From assembly GCF_018130955.1 (NCBI RefSeq), contig NZ_JAFCJM010000001.1, positions 281,703 to 345,702 on the forward strand: DNA of 64,000 nucleotides, written 5' to 3'. Under the pieces are notes generated by a model, which had not been told where the DNA came from, ran no database searches, and was given only the letters and a program-made list of their open reading frames with translations. Below are positions 53,287-62,226 of the stretch, one piece after another. The stretch's first letter is position 1, and every line of letters starts with the position of its first letter. The stretch is from Bradyrhizobium liaoningense. Its GTDB lineage: Bacteria > Pseudomonadota > Alphaproteobacteria > Rhizobiales > Xanthobacteraceae. A program made the translations under genes and the position numbers.

Positions 53287-53427
53287 GTCGTCCTGGCGAA
53301 AGCCAGGACCCATTACCCCAGGTAGAGGTTGTGGCCCGACGCTGGCGACCACGAGTCTTCGCCAAACTGCTCCCTGGGGTAATGGGTCCTGGATCAGCGC
53401 TCGCTCCGCTCGCTTGTCCAGGACGAC
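53287..53427. repeat. Long palindromic intergenic repeat (GTCGTCCTGG type)
   Basis: Inverted termini GTCGTCCTGG (53287-53296) and CCAGGACGAC (53418-53427) enclose further inverted arms, GGACCCATTACCCCAGG and CCTGGGGTAATGGGTCC. It forms a long potential hairpin between the convergent monooxygenase and TPP-enzyme genes, where it could also end transcription. Confidence 0.8.
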
Positions 53428-53434
53428 ATCGGGG

Positions 53435-55096
53435 CTACACCTTCCCGTCCACCATCAGCTCGATCAGCTTGGTGCCCGGACGATTGAACGCCGACGCGAA
53501 CACCGACTTCAACTCCGCCGGATCCGTCACCTTGATCGCCTCGCAACCCAGCGACTTCGCGATCCCTGCAAAATCCACGGGCGGCTCGACAAAATCCATG
53601 CCGACATAATTGTCATCGCCGTGGAACGCGAGCAGGCGCTGCTTGATGATGCGGTAGCCGCCATTGTTGGCGATGACGACAGTCAACGGCAGCTTGTGGT
53701 GCGCGGCGGTCCACAGCGACTGGATCGAATACATCGCGCTGCCGTCGCCGGAGAAGCACACGACCGGACGTTCCGGATTTGCGAGGCTGACGCCGACGGA
53801 GGCCGGCAGGCCCCAGCCGATGCCGCCTGACGCAAGGCCGTGATAGCCATAGCGGTCGCGGTGCGGGCGCAGATTCGTGATCTGCCGTCCCGAGGTAAGG
53901 CCCTCGTCGACGAGAATTGCGTGGTCGGGCATCGCCTCAACCATTTGCAGCACCATCCAGTCGGGATCGATCGGCGTGCGATCCCTGCTCTTGCCGATCT
54001 GTTCGATCAGCGTAGCGCGGCGCGCGGTCCAGTTTTTTGGCGCAAGCTCGGCCAGCCGCAGTTTGGCGCGGCTCGCGAGCGAAGCACCGCCCATCTCCTT
54101 CAGCACCGGGATCAGCGCGCGCAGCGTTTCCTTGACGTCCGCCTTCAGCGCGACCTCGACGCCGTAGTTCTTGGCGATCTCCCAGTCGGCCAGGCCGACC
54201 TGCACGATGCCCAGCCCATCCGGCAGCGCATCGACCTCGCTAAAAACCGACATGCGCAGGGGATCGCCGCCGAGCGCGATCAACAGATCGTACGGCGCCA
54301 GCGCATCGCGCGCGACCTTCTGCACGCGCGCCAGCGTGCCGACAAAACTCGGGCTTTCCGAGAGGAAGTGCGCGCCATAGGGCGTGGACGACTGATAAGC
54401 CGCCGCGCCCAGCAGCTCCGCAAGTTCAGCCGCCTCGTTCAGCGCGTCGCTCTTGACGATTTCGTCCATGGTAACGATGACGGGACGCTCGGCCTTGAGC
54501 AGGCGCGCGGCAAACGCCCTCAGCGCCTCATCGGATGGCCTGGTGCGCGCATCGATCCGCGTTGAGCGTCCGAGTTCGATGCCGGCTTCGGCGTTGAGGA
54601 TATCGCCCGGCAGCGAGATGAACACCGGACCGGTCGGCGGCGTGGTTGCGATTTTTGCGGCGCGGCGCACGATGCGCGGCAGGTCCGCGAGTTGCGTCAG
54701 CTCGACAGCCCATTTCACGAGTGGCTCGGCCATGCGCACCAGCGGGCCTGACAGCACCGGCTCCATCAGCCTGTGGCCCTGCTCCTGCTGACCCGCGGTC
54801 AAGATCATCGGCGTGCCCGTGAACTGCGCGTTGTAGAGTGAGCCCATCGCGTTGCCGAGGCCGGGCGCAACATGGACGTTGCAGGCGACGAGTTTTCCGG
54901 AGGCGCGGCTGTAGCCATCGGCGATCGCGACGACGAGGCTCTCCTGCATCGCCATCACATAGGTGAGATCGGGATGGTCCTTCAGCGCATGCATGATCGG
55001 CAATTCGGTGGTGCCGGGATTGCCGAACAGGTGCGTGATGCCTTCGTCCCTAAGCAGCGCCAGAAACGCCGAACGGCCGGTGATGCGGTTCTTCAT
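53435..55096 (-). CDS. Benzoylformate-decarboxylase-like TPP enzyme
   Basis: This 553-residue thiamine-diphosphate enzyme has HLFGNPGTTELPIMHAL, ADGYSRASGK, NVHVAPGLGNAMGSLYN (the active-site His is kept), LTAGQQEQGHRL, and the TPP motif FSGDGSAMYS...NNGGY. The overall match is to benzoylformate decarboxylase. However, Thr replaces its Ser26 (in GNPGSNE), and the second catalytic His (His281) has no counterpart by eye alignment, so the natural 2-oxoacid may differ. The start is the ATG at 55096 behind AGGAGGAGCA. Confidence 0.85.
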   Translation of the reverse strand: MKNRITGRSAFLALLRDEGITHLFGNPGTTELPIMHALKDHPDLTYVMAMQESLVVAIADGYSRASGKLVACNVHVAPGLGNAMGSLYNAQFTGTPMILTAGQQEQGHRLMEPVLSGPLVRMAEPLVKWAVELTQLADLPRIVRRAAKIATTPPTGPVFISLPGDILNAEAGIELGRSTRIDARTRPSDEALRAFAARLLKAERPVIVTMDEIVKSDALNEAAELAELLGAAAYQSSTPYGAHFLSESPSFVGTLARVQKVARDALAPYDLLIALGGDPLRMSVFSEVDALPDGLGIVQVGLADWEIAKNYGVEVALKADVKETLRALIPVLKEMGGASLASRAKLRLAELAPKNWTARRATLIEQIGKSRDRTPIDPDWMVLQMVEAMPDHAILVDEGLTSGRQITNLRPHRDRYGYHGLASGGIGWGLPASVGVSLANPERPVVCFSGDGSAMYSIQSLWTAAHHKLPLTVVIANNGGYRIIKQRLLAFHGDDNYVGMDFVEPPVDFAGIAKSLGCEAIKVTDPAELKSVFASAFNRPGTKLIELMVDGKV

Positions 55097-55241
55097 TGCT
55101 CCTCCTGGCCCTGCGGTCGTTGCCGCCGGGCGCGGCGCATGATGGCCGAAGTCGCGGGACGGGCGCAATGGAGCGCGCTCATGGCTGCCTTGCGCGCGCA
55201 GCGAGAAGCTGGAAACATGAGCCGAAGCCGGAGGGAGGGTC

Positions 55242-55706
55242 ATGGCCTACGACGAAGGCACCGCCGCACGCGTGCGCAAATTGCTGGCTGGCCAGCGCCA
55301 TGTTGCGGAAAGGAAGATGATGGGCGGGCTCTGCTTCATGGTGGATAACGTCATGTGCTGCACCATCAGCGGCCGCGGCGGCATGCTGTTTCGCGTCGGC
55401 CCCGAGGCGCATGCGCGCATGCTGAAGGAGCCCCACGCGAGCCCGATGGAGATGCGCGGCCGCATCATGAAGGGGTTCGTGCGGGTCGCGGACGAAGGCA
55501 CGCGCACCGATGCTGATCTCAAGACCTGGGTGAAGCGCGCGCTCGATTTCGTCGCGGCGATGCCCGCCAAGCCGCCGGCGAAAAAGTCTGCGGCACGCAA
55601 GGCGGCGCCGGCCAAGGCAAAGGCCAAGACAAGGGCAGAGACAAAGGCAGAGCCAAAGCCTAAAGCGCCTCCTCGTTCCCCAGGTCGAACGGGTCCTCGC
55701 CGCTAG
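55242..55706 (+). CDS. TfoX/Sxy N-terminal-domain protein with histone-like basic tail
   Basis: This 154-residue protein has a TfoX_N domain at about residues 10-105 (KMMGGLCFMVDNVMCCTISG, RVGPEAHARMLKEPHASPME, KGFVRVADEG) and a low-complexity Lys/Ala/Pro tail (about 108-154). TfoX_N domains are found in competence regulators, but many stand-alone copies have no known role. The tail resembles the H1-like protein at 602 and could bind nucleic acid. The 3' end overlaps the convergent GFA-family gene by 47 bases, and the tail is encoded there. AGGGAGG precedes the ATG at 55242. Confidence 0.8.
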   Translation: MAYDEGTAARVRKLLAGQRHVAERKMMGGLCFMVDNVMCCTISGRGGMLFRVGPEAHARMLKEPHASPMEMRGRIMKGFVRVADEGTRTDADLKTWVKRALDFVAAMPAKPPAKKSAARKAAPAKAKAKTRAETKAEPKPKAPPRSPGRTGPRR

Positions 55707-56166
55707 CGCGCCGCTTCTTTTTCGAGCGCTGCCAGACCACGCCGGGAAAGCCCTTCAGCGGCACCAGCGGCTCGCCGGTATAGGCCCACTCTTGAAGCTC
55801 TTCGATGGCGATGTGATAGAGCGGCTGCCGGCCGGTGCGTTCCCGAAACAGCGCGCGGGGGATGTTGACCATATGCGGGCCGCGCGGCCGCTCATAGGCG
55901 ATCGGCGTGCCGCAATGCGAGCAGAAGCTGCGCGCCGTCTTGGTCGCCTTGTCCTCGTAGCGGGTGAGCGCGGTCTTGCCTGAGGTGATGCGGAAGCGCT
56001 TTTTCCAGCTTCCAACATAGGTGGCGTAGGCCGCGCCATGGGCGCGGCGCGAGGCGGCCGAGTGATCATGCCAGGCCCAGCGCGCGGGAATGTCGATCTC
56101 GAAGGTCACCTTGCCGCACAGGCACTGGCCGGTGGCGGTTCCTGCGGCGACTGCAGCTTTGGCCAT
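55660..56166 (-). CDS. GFA-family protein with altered zinc motif
   Basis: This 168-residue protein of the glutathione-dependent formaldehyde-activating (GFA) fold has the first CxC (GQCLCGKVTFEI) and the last C-x2-C (FCSHCGTPIAYE) intact. The central CxCxxC of classic members reads HDHSAA here, so at least part of the catalytic zinc site is lost or remodelled. The ATG at 56166 has GGGGA upstream. It is probably not a formaldehyde-active enzyme; its role is unknown. Confidence 0.78.
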   Translation of the reverse strand: MAKAAVAAGTATGQCLCGKVTFEIDIPARWAWHDHSAASRRAHGAAYATYVGSWKKRFRITSGKTALTRYEDKATKTARSFCSHCGTPIAYERPRGPHMVNIPRALFRERTGRQPLYHIAIEELQEWAYTGEPLVPLKGFPGVVWQRSKKKRRASGEDPFDLGNEEAL

Positions 56167-56204
56167 GGTGTTCCCCACTGTAATTGCGCGCCACAATACA
56201 CGAT

Positions 56205-56332
56205 CGTCATTCCGGGGCGATGCGAAGCATCGAGCCCGGAATCCATTGGGCCGCATGTTCGGAGGATCAATGGATTCTCAGATGCGCAATTGCGCATCAT
56301 AGCTCGCGACTTCGTCGCGCCCCGGAATGACG
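56205..56332. repeat. Dispersed palindromic repeat (CGTCATTCCGGGG type)
   Basis: It begins CGTCATTCCGGGGCG and ends CGCCCCGGAATGACG, inverted termini identical in type to those at 46898-47000, with internal hairpins (GCGAAGCATCG, TGCGCAATTGCGCA). It occupies the gap between the GFA gene and the end of the ene-reductase gene. Confidence 0.8.
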
Positions 56333-56343
56333 GAGGAGAATGC

Positions 56344-57471
56344 CTAGGCCGACGTCAGCTCATCATACACGGGATAATCCGTATAGCCCTTCTCCTCGCC
56401 GCCGTAGAACGTGGCGCGGTTGTACGGCGTGATCGGATAGCCCTGCTCAAGCCGGCGCGGCAGGTCCGGGTTGGAGATGAAGATGCGGCCGAAGGCGATG
56501 AGGTCGGCGTGGCCGTCGGCAATCGCGGCGTTTGCGGTCTCGCCGGTGAAGCCGCCGGCGGTCATCAGCACGCCACTGTAGAGCGGGCGGAACAGCACCA
56601 TGGCTGACGGCACGTTCTGCCAGTTGACTTCGGCGCGCCCCGAGCCGCTCGAACGCGGCTCGATGAGGTGCAGATAGGCAAGGCCGAGACTGTCGAGCGC
56701 CTTCACGACGTAAGTGTAGAGCGGCATCGGGTCGGGCTCGCCGGAGCCATTGGCGATGCCGTAGGGCGACAACCGCACGCCGACGCGGTTCGCGCCCCAG
56801 ACGTCGATGGCTCCTTGCGTCACTTCGAGCAGCAGCCGCGCGCGGTTCTCGATGGAGCCACCGTATTCGTCGGTGCGCTGGTTGCTGTGCGACTGCAGGA
56901 ACTGCTCCAGAAGATAGCCATTGGCGCCGTGGATCTCGACACCGTCGAAACCGGCGGCGAGCGCGTTCGTTGCGGCTTGCCGGAACGCCTCGACGATACC
57001 CCTGACCTCCGCGTTCCCAAGCGCGCGCGGCGTCTCGTAATCGCTAACCTTGCCGTCGGCCGTCATCGCCTTCATGCCCTCGGCCTTGATCGGGATCGCA
57101 GACGGCGCCACCGGCAGCGCGCCGCCGTGGAACGAAGAATGCGAGACGCGGCCGACATGCCAGAGCTGCAGGAAGATGATGCCGCCCTTGGCATGCACGG
57201 CATCGACCACCTTGCGCCAGCCCGCGACTTGCGCGTCCGAATAGATGCCGGGCGTCGCCGGATTGCCGCGGCCGGTCGACAGCACCGGCGAGGCTTCGGC
57301 GATGATCAGTCCGCCCTTGGTGGCGCGCTGGCCGTAATATTCGGCGTTGAGGGGGCGCGGCGCAAAGCTCTCGCGCTCGGCCCGCATCCGCGTCAGCGGC
57401 GCCATGGCGACGCGATGCGCGAGCTTGTACGGCCCCACCTGCAATGGTCTAGACAACGCCGGAAACTTCAT
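56344..57471 (-). CDS. Old Yellow Enzyme-family alkene reductase (NemA-like)
   Basis: This 375-residue FMN TIM-barrel ene-reductase has RVAMAPLTRMRA (flavin site), FLQLWHVGRVSHSSFHGG, the catalytic/substrate His-x2-Asn-x-Tyr in VEIHGANGYLLEQFLQ, and DEYGGSIENRARLLLEV. It reduces electrophilic C=C bonds of enals, enones or nitro compounds with NADPH. The ATG at 57471 begins MKFPALSRPLQVG. A longer frame upstream runs into the gap before the aldehyde dehydrogenase gene and is not used. It lies 98 bases downstream of that gene on the same strand. Confidence 0.93.
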   Translation of the reverse strand: MKFPALSRPLQVGPYKLAHRVAMAPLTRMRAERESFAPRPLNAEYYGQRATKGGLIIAEASPVLSTGRGNPATPGIYSDAQVAGWRKVVDAVHAKGGIIFLQLWHVGRVSHSSFHGGALPVAPSAIPIKAEGMKAMTADGKVSDYETPRALGNAEVRGIVEAFRQAATNALAAGFDGVEIHGANGYLLEQFLQSHSNQRTDEYGGSIENRARLLLEVTQGAIDVWGANRVGVRLSPYGIANGSGEPDPMPLYTYVVKALDSLGLAYLHLIEPRSSGSGRAEVNWQNVPSAMVLFRPLYSGVLMTAGGFTGETANAAIADGHADLIAFGRIFISNPDLPRRLEQGYPITPYNRATFYGGEEKGYTDYPVYDELTSA

Positions 57472-57569
57472 GCTGGCCCCAAAATGATCGATGAGAGGAT
57501 GGCTATCATAAAACAGGAAGCGGCCGCCCGAAAGCAGCCGCTCCCGCATGGCGCGGCGGCGAAAACGCC

Positions 57570-59066
57570 TCAACCCGTCTTGATCCAGACCGCCTTCACG
57601 TTGAGATATTCCTCGACGTGCTGCTTGCCGGATTCGCGGCCATAGCCGCTCATCTTGTAGCCGCCGAAGGGAACGGCGGGGTCCATCGCCTGGTAGCAAT
57701 TGACCCAGACCGAGCCGGCGCGCAGCGACTTTGCGACCTTGTGCGCCTTGCTGACGTCGCGGGTCCACAGGCCTGAGCCGAGGCCGAAGGTCGTGGCGTT
57801 GGCGCGCTTGATCAGCTCGTCCATGTCCTTGAACGCGATCGCGGAGATGACGGGACCAAAGATCTCCTCCTGCGCTATGCGCATGTTGTCCTGGACGTTG
57901 GCGAACACGGTCGGCTGCACGAAGAAGCCCTTTGCCAAGGCGCCTTCGGTGACCCGGCCACCGCCGGCAAGCGCCTTCGCGCCCTCCTTCTGGCCGATGT
58001 CGAGATAGCCGGTGACGCGTTCGAGCTGCTGCTCGGAGACCAGCGGGCCGATCTGCGTGTTGGGATCGAGGCCGTTGCCGACCTGCAGCTTCCTGCCGAA
58101 CTCGGCAACCCGGCCGACGAACTCGTCATAGATCGACTGCTCGACGAACAGCCGCGTGCCGGCGCTGCAGATCTGCCCCGAATTGGCGAACACCGCCATC
58201 GCCGCGCCCGGCACGGCGGCGTCGAGATCGGCATCGGCAAACACGATGTCGGGCGACTTGCCGCCGAGCTCGAGCGAGACGCGCTTCAGATTGCCGGCCG
58301 ACGCACGGATGATCGCCTGGCCCGTGACATGCGAGCCGGTGAAGGCGACCTTGTCGACATCATGATGCGAGGACAGCGCCGCACCCGCGGTCTCGCCGTA
58401 ACCCGGCACGACGTTGATGACGCCCGCCGGCACGCCCGCTTCCATCGCAAGCTCGGCGATGCGCAGCGACGTCAGCGGCGCTTCCTCGGCCGGCTTCAGC
58501 ACCACGGTGCAGCCGGTCGCGATCGCGGGGCCGATCTTCCAGATCGTCGCGGTGAGCGGGCCGTTCCAGGGAATGATCGCGCCGACGACGCCGACCGGCT
58601 CCTTCAGCGTGTAGGAGAAGATCTCGCCGGGCAGCGAGTTCTCGATCGTCTCGCCGTGGATCGCGGTGGTCTGGCCGGCGTAATAGCGCAGCATGCCGAC
58701 GGCGCGCAGATGATAGGCGCGCGTGCGGCTGACAGGCGCGCCCATGTCGAGCGTGTCGAGCTGCGACAATTCGTCAAAATTCTTCTCGACGAGGTCGGCG
58801 AGTTTCAAGAGCAGGTTCTGCCGTTCGAATGGCTTGACCTTGCTCCAGGGTCCCTCGAAGGCGCGGCGGGCGGCGGCCACCGCGCGGTCGATGTCTTCCT
58901 TGTCGCCCTCGGCAACGGTTGCCAGCAGCTCGCCGGTCGCGGGGTTGCGGGTCTCAAAACGCTTGCCGGATGCGGCATCGACCCACTTTCCGTCGATCAG
59001 CATCTGCTTGTAGGACCCGTTGGCGAACGGATGGCGCGTGATCGGAATAGCCTGCGTCACAGCCAT
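57570..59066 (-). CDS. NAD(P)-dependent aldehyde dehydrogenase
   Basis: This 498-residue aldehyde dehydrogenase has the catalytic Glu in VSLELGGKSPDIVF and the catalytic Cys in FANSGQICSAGTRLFVE. The cofactor segment is GAIIPWNGPLTATIWKIGPA and the C-terminal part is VPFGGYKMSGYGRESGKQHV. It oxidises aldehydes to acids; the substrate is open. GGGAGTGCAGCC precedes the ATG at 59066. With the ene-reductase it may form an aldehyde-detoxification unit (inference). Confidence 0.93.
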   Translation of the reverse strand: MAVTQAIPITRHPFANGSYKQMLIDGKWVDAASGKRFETRNPATGELLATVAEGDKEDIDRAVAAARRAFEGPWSKVKPFERQNLLLKLADLVEKNFDELSQLDTLDMGAPVSRTRAYHLRAVGMLRYYAGQTTAIHGETIENSLPGEIFSYTLKEPVGVVGAIIPWNGPLTATIWKIGPAIATGCTVVLKPAEEAPLTSLRIAELAMEAGVPAGVINVVPGYGETAGAALSSHHDVDKVAFTGSHVTGQAIIRASAGNLKRVSLELGGKSPDIVFADADLDAAVPGAAMAVFANSGQICSAGTRLFVEQSIYDEFVGRVAEFGRKLQVGNGLDPNTQIGPLVSEQQLERVTGYLDIGQKEGAKALAGGGRVTEGALAKGFFVQPTVFANVQDNMRIAQEEIFGPVISAIAFKDMDELIKRANATTFGLGSGLWTRDVSKAHKVAKSLRAGSVWVNCYQAMDPAVPFGGYKMSGYGRESGKQHVEEYLNVKAVWIKTG

Positions 59067-59294
59067 GGCTGCACTCCCTGTTGGGTTTTCCTGTTAGGTT
59101 TTCTTCTCAGGTGTCGATTGGTTTCGATCTGGGCGGGATCGTTATGGCGCCGAAACTACAGCGCGGGGGATTTTGCGTAAAGCCGCCCCGTGGTCGCGCC
59201 GCGCGTAGACCTCCCATGCATCCCGGTCGTGGTCAAAAGCCTGCCGTGATATAGGTCGATCGTTTTGCAATGCCACCTTCGCCGGAGAAATTCC

Positions 59295-60140
59295 ATGCCG
59301 CATCCCGTCATGACAGAAGACAACGTCGCCGTGATCACCGGGGGCGCCGCCGGCATCGGGCTTGCCGCCGCGCTGAAATTCGCGGGCCTAGGCATGAAGG
59401 TCTGCATCGCAGACGTCGACCAGGGCCGGCTCACGGAGGCCGAAACAAAACTGTCATCGATCGCAGGTCGCGCGAATGTGATGGCAGCCGTGGTCGACGT
59501 GAGCAGCCCGGAGAGCGCGACGGAATTCGAGGCCGCCGTGCGCACGCGGTTCGGAGGCACCGACATCCTGATGAACAATGCCGGCATCCAGCCCGGCAGC
59601 ACGCTGTTCGGCAGCCCGGACAATTGGCAGCGCATCATCGGCGTCAACATGTGGGGCATCATCAACGGCGCGCGCATCTTCGCACCCGGCATGATCGCGC
59701 GTGGCCGGGCCGGCCTCATCATCAACACCGGTTCCAAGCAGGGCATCACCACGCCGCCGGGCGATCCCGCCTACAACGTCTCCAAGGCGGGTGTGAAGGC
59801 GTTCACCGAGGCGCTGCAGCACGAACTGCGCAACACCAGGGACTGCCGCATCAGCGCGCATCTCTTGATCCCCGGCTTCGTGTTCACCGGGCTGACCGCA
59901 AAAGGCCGCACTGAAAAACCTGCCGGCGCCTGGACGCCGGAGCAGACGGTGGATTTCATGATCGCGCGGCTGGATGCCGGCGACTTCTACATCCTCTGCC
60001 CGGACAACGACGTGCCGCGCGCGCTCGACGAAAAGCGCATGCTGTGGGCGGCCGGCGACATCGTCGAGAACCGTCCGGCGCTGTCGCGCTGGCATCCGGA
60101 CTATGCGGATGCGTTCGCGGCGTACGTGAAACAGGGCTAG
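59295..60140 (+). CDS. SDR-family oxidoreductase
   Basis: This 281-residue short-chain dehydrogenase has TGGAAGIGLAAALKFAGLG (cofactor loop), NNAG, catalytic Ser in NTGSKQGITT, and YNVSKAG (Tyr-x3-Lys). The C-terminal extension (about residues 215-281) is Trp/Asp-rich. The ATG at 59295 has CGGAGA eight bases upstream. It is divergent from the aldehyde dehydrogenase gene with 228 bases between them. The substrate is unknown. Confidence 0.88.
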   Translation: MPHPVMTEDNVAVITGGAAGIGLAAALKFAGLGMKVCIADVDQGRLTEAETKLSSIAGRANVMAAVVDVSSPESATEFEAAVRTRFGGTDILMNNAGIQPGSTLFGSPDNWQRIIGVNMWGIINGARIFAPGMIARGRAGLIINTGSKQGITTPPGDPAYNVSKAGVKAFTEALQHELRNTRDCRISAHLLIPGFVFTGLTAKGRTEKPAGAWTPEQTVDFMIARLDAGDFYILCPDNDVPRALDEKRMLWAAGDIVENRPALSRWHPDYADAFAAYVKQG

Positions 60141-60370
60141 AGCGCGATGGGGCTTGCCTGAATCGGTAGTCCGCGGTCTTGGTTCACCTCTCCCCAACGG
60201 GGAGAGGTCGATTTGCGCCTCGCGATGCGCAGCATCGTCGAGTGCAAATCGGGTGAGGGGGGGTGCTGCACCAACCGAGACCGTAACCCCTCACCCGGCG
60301 CTGCGCGCCGACCTCTCCCAAGGGAGAGGTGCAGTCCCGATGCCTCGCCAACTCAACCTGATCTCAACAT
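60141..60370. repeat. Compound palindromic repeat, left copy of an inverted pair
   Basis: The region begins AGCGCGATGGGG and contains two CCTCTCCC...GGGAGAGG hairpins around 60185-60210 and 60312-60332 and a GCGCTGCGCGC hairpin. The last 80 bases (about 60290-60370) match, as an inverted copy with few differences, the sequence at 63794-63872. It separates the SDR gene from the S53 peptidase gene end. Confidence 0.8.
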
Positions 60371-60373
60371 ATT

Positions 60374-62074
60374 CTAGCCCGATCCGCCCAGGCCCAGCAG
60401 GAGCGAACTGCCGATCGGCACGCCCCAGCCGGACACCGCGTCGAACCCACGGCCCGCCTTGAATCCCCGTCCCGGATTCGGGTTGGAGACGTTGTTGCCG
60501 ATCGTGACGTCGTGGCAAGCGAGATGCCCCAACGCAACACCGTGCTGTGTCTTCTCGTAGAGCAGCCGCGTGAGCCAGCGCTGGCGTTTGGCGCGCGGCA
60601 GCAACGCATTGACGCGCGCGATCAACGCCGCCAGCACCGGCGTCGACGCGCTGGTGCCCCCGCCCGGGCTCCGGTCATTCATGAAGATCAAATCATACAT
60701 CGGCGGACCGGCGAGCGCCGCGAGATCGGGAACGACGCGTCCCTTGAAGCCGCCCTTGTTGAGCGACGCAATCGCGACCCTTTGCCAGACCGGCTTAGCG
60801 AAGACAGAACTGACCCCACCGCCGGTTGCCCCGCCCACGCCGCGGATCCGCCGGCCCTTGCCGACGCGCCACGTCTGCTCGACCGGTTTGCCGGCCTTGT
60901 GACGGATCATAGTCCCGCCGACCGCAAGCGCGTAGGGACTCGAGCTTGGAAAATCGACATGGGCGCGCCTGTTCGTCTGCATGTCGCCCGAGCCATCATC
61001 TCCCGACGCGCAGCACACGGTGATGCCGAGCAGCGCGGCCAGATTCAGCCGCTCGTTGATCGCATTGAGCGCCGCCTTCGACCAGTCGCCGGAGTCCTCG
61101 GCGGCGCCCCAGCTGATCGACAACGCCACGGGGCGATCCTTGATGGCCTGGTTGAGCAGATCAACCCAGCCCTTCTGATGATCCCTGGCGAAATAGACCA
61201 GGATATCTGCATCCGGGCACAGGCCCGCGACGATCTGCACGTCCATCATCACTTCGCCGGTGTAGTCGATCTCGTCGCGCCTGTGAGCGGGCTTCAGACG
61301 CTTCATCTGCGCCAGATTGCGGATCGGCGCATCGATCGAGACGCGCTTGACCGCAGGCACGTTGCGACCGAACGCCTTGCAATAGGCGTCGAGATCGTCG
61401 GCAAAATAGCCGCCGCCGAATTCCGCGATGGCGATCTTCTGGCCGGCGCCGTTTCCGGGCGGAAAGCGGTAGTGGCTTTCGATATCCTGCGGCGTGAAAG
61501 GCTTGAGAGGACGGACGGTCCTTGCGGTTGCCTTCGACGGTTTCCTGCCGGCGACGCGCCTTTCGCCAAAGCCCAGCACCGCGGTGATGATCTGCCGGAG
61601 CGATGCAGGCACCTGGTGTTCGCCTTCGCGATCGCGGAAGGTGCCTTGCCTGGCACTCTCGTAGATGCCGAGATTGGGATGGAAGGCGGCCTCCATCTGC
61701 GCAACCGTGCCGCTCACCTGCATGCTGCGGGTCTCGAGTGACACGCCGTCGATGCTCAGGCCGAACTTGCGCAACTCGCGCGAGACCTTGTCGGCATCGG
61801 TTTTTGAAGCGCCGCACTTCGCCTTGAATTGCGCGAGCGACAATGTGCGGCCTGCAAGCGCGCCGGCATCGGGCAATTTCGGCCCGCGCAGCGTCAGGGT
61901 GAGATCGACCCGCTGGCGCGGGCTCGCATCCTTCAGACGCTTTGCGCCCTTCTTGCGCGGCCGCTCGCTGCTGGGGACGAGGACCAAATGCTGTGCAGCA
62001 TCGGCCTGTGGTTTCCTCGAACTGCCGGACCGCCGCGAACCGGCGCGAGCACCTGTCTTCGCACGTGACGCCAT
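60374..62074 (-). CDS. S53-family (sedolisin/kumamolisin) serine-carboxyl peptidase
   Basis: This 566-residue sedolisin has a Lys/Arg-rich N-terminus, a pro-domain (about residues 55-165: LTLTLRGPKLPD to LGFGERRV) and the catalytic domain. The Glu/Asp pair is in YTGEVMMDVQIVAG, the oxyanion Asp in CASGDDGSGD, the nucleophile Ser in GGGTSASTPVLAAL and the C-terminal calcium loop in CHDVTIGNN and FDAVSGWGVP. The usual SGTSAS reads GGTSAS. There is no obvious Sec signal, which is unusual for a normally secreted acid peptidase. It is divergent from the FAD amine oxidase. Confidence 0.9.
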   Translation of the reverse strand: MASRAKTGARAGSRRSGSSRKPQADAAQHLVLVPSSERPRKKGAKRLKDASPRQRVDLTLTLRGPKLPDAGALAGRTLSLAQFKAKCGASKTDADKVSRELRKFGLSIDGVSLETRSMQVSGTVAQMEAAFHPNLGIYESARQGTFRDREGEHQVPASLRQIITAVLGFGERRVAGRKPSKATARTVRPLKPFTPQDIESHYRFPPGNGAGQKIAIAEFGGGYFADDLDAYCKAFGRNVPAVKRVSIDAPIRNLAQMKRLKPAHRRDEIDYTGEVMMDVQIVAGLCPDADILVYFARDHQKGWVDLLNQAIKDRPVALSISWGAAEDSGDWSKAALNAINERLNLAALLGITVCCASGDDGSGDMQTNRRAHVDFPSSSPYALAVGGTMIRHKAGKPVEQTWRVGKGRRIRGVGGATGGGVSSVFAKPVWQRVAIASLNKGGFKGRVVPDLAALAGPPMYDLIFMNDRSPGGGTSASTPVLAALIARVNALLPRAKRQRWLTRLLYEKTQHGVALGHLACHDVTIGNNVSNPNPGRGFKAGRGFDAVSGWGVPIGSSLLLGLGGSG

Positions 62075-62226
62075 ATCCGAGCCCCGCTCTCGACACGACC
62101 CAAGGTTGCAGGATATCGTTGGCGCTTTATGACGTCAATTCGGCCGACCACCGGGCGGGCTCGCCCGCCGATCATTTCAGGAGCCCGTTCGGCATTATTT
62201 CTTGATTTCGATCCGAGGATTTTGAC
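62075..62226. promoter_or_regulatory. Divergent promoter gap, S53 peptidase / amine oxidase
   Basis: This 152-base gap holds both promoters and a GC hairpin (GGGCGGGC-T-CGCCCGCC near 62153-62170). A TTGCAG/ATATCGTTGG motif near 62104 and TATTTCTTGATTTCG near 62196 are AT-richer spots. No clear operator is assigned. Confidence 0.35.
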
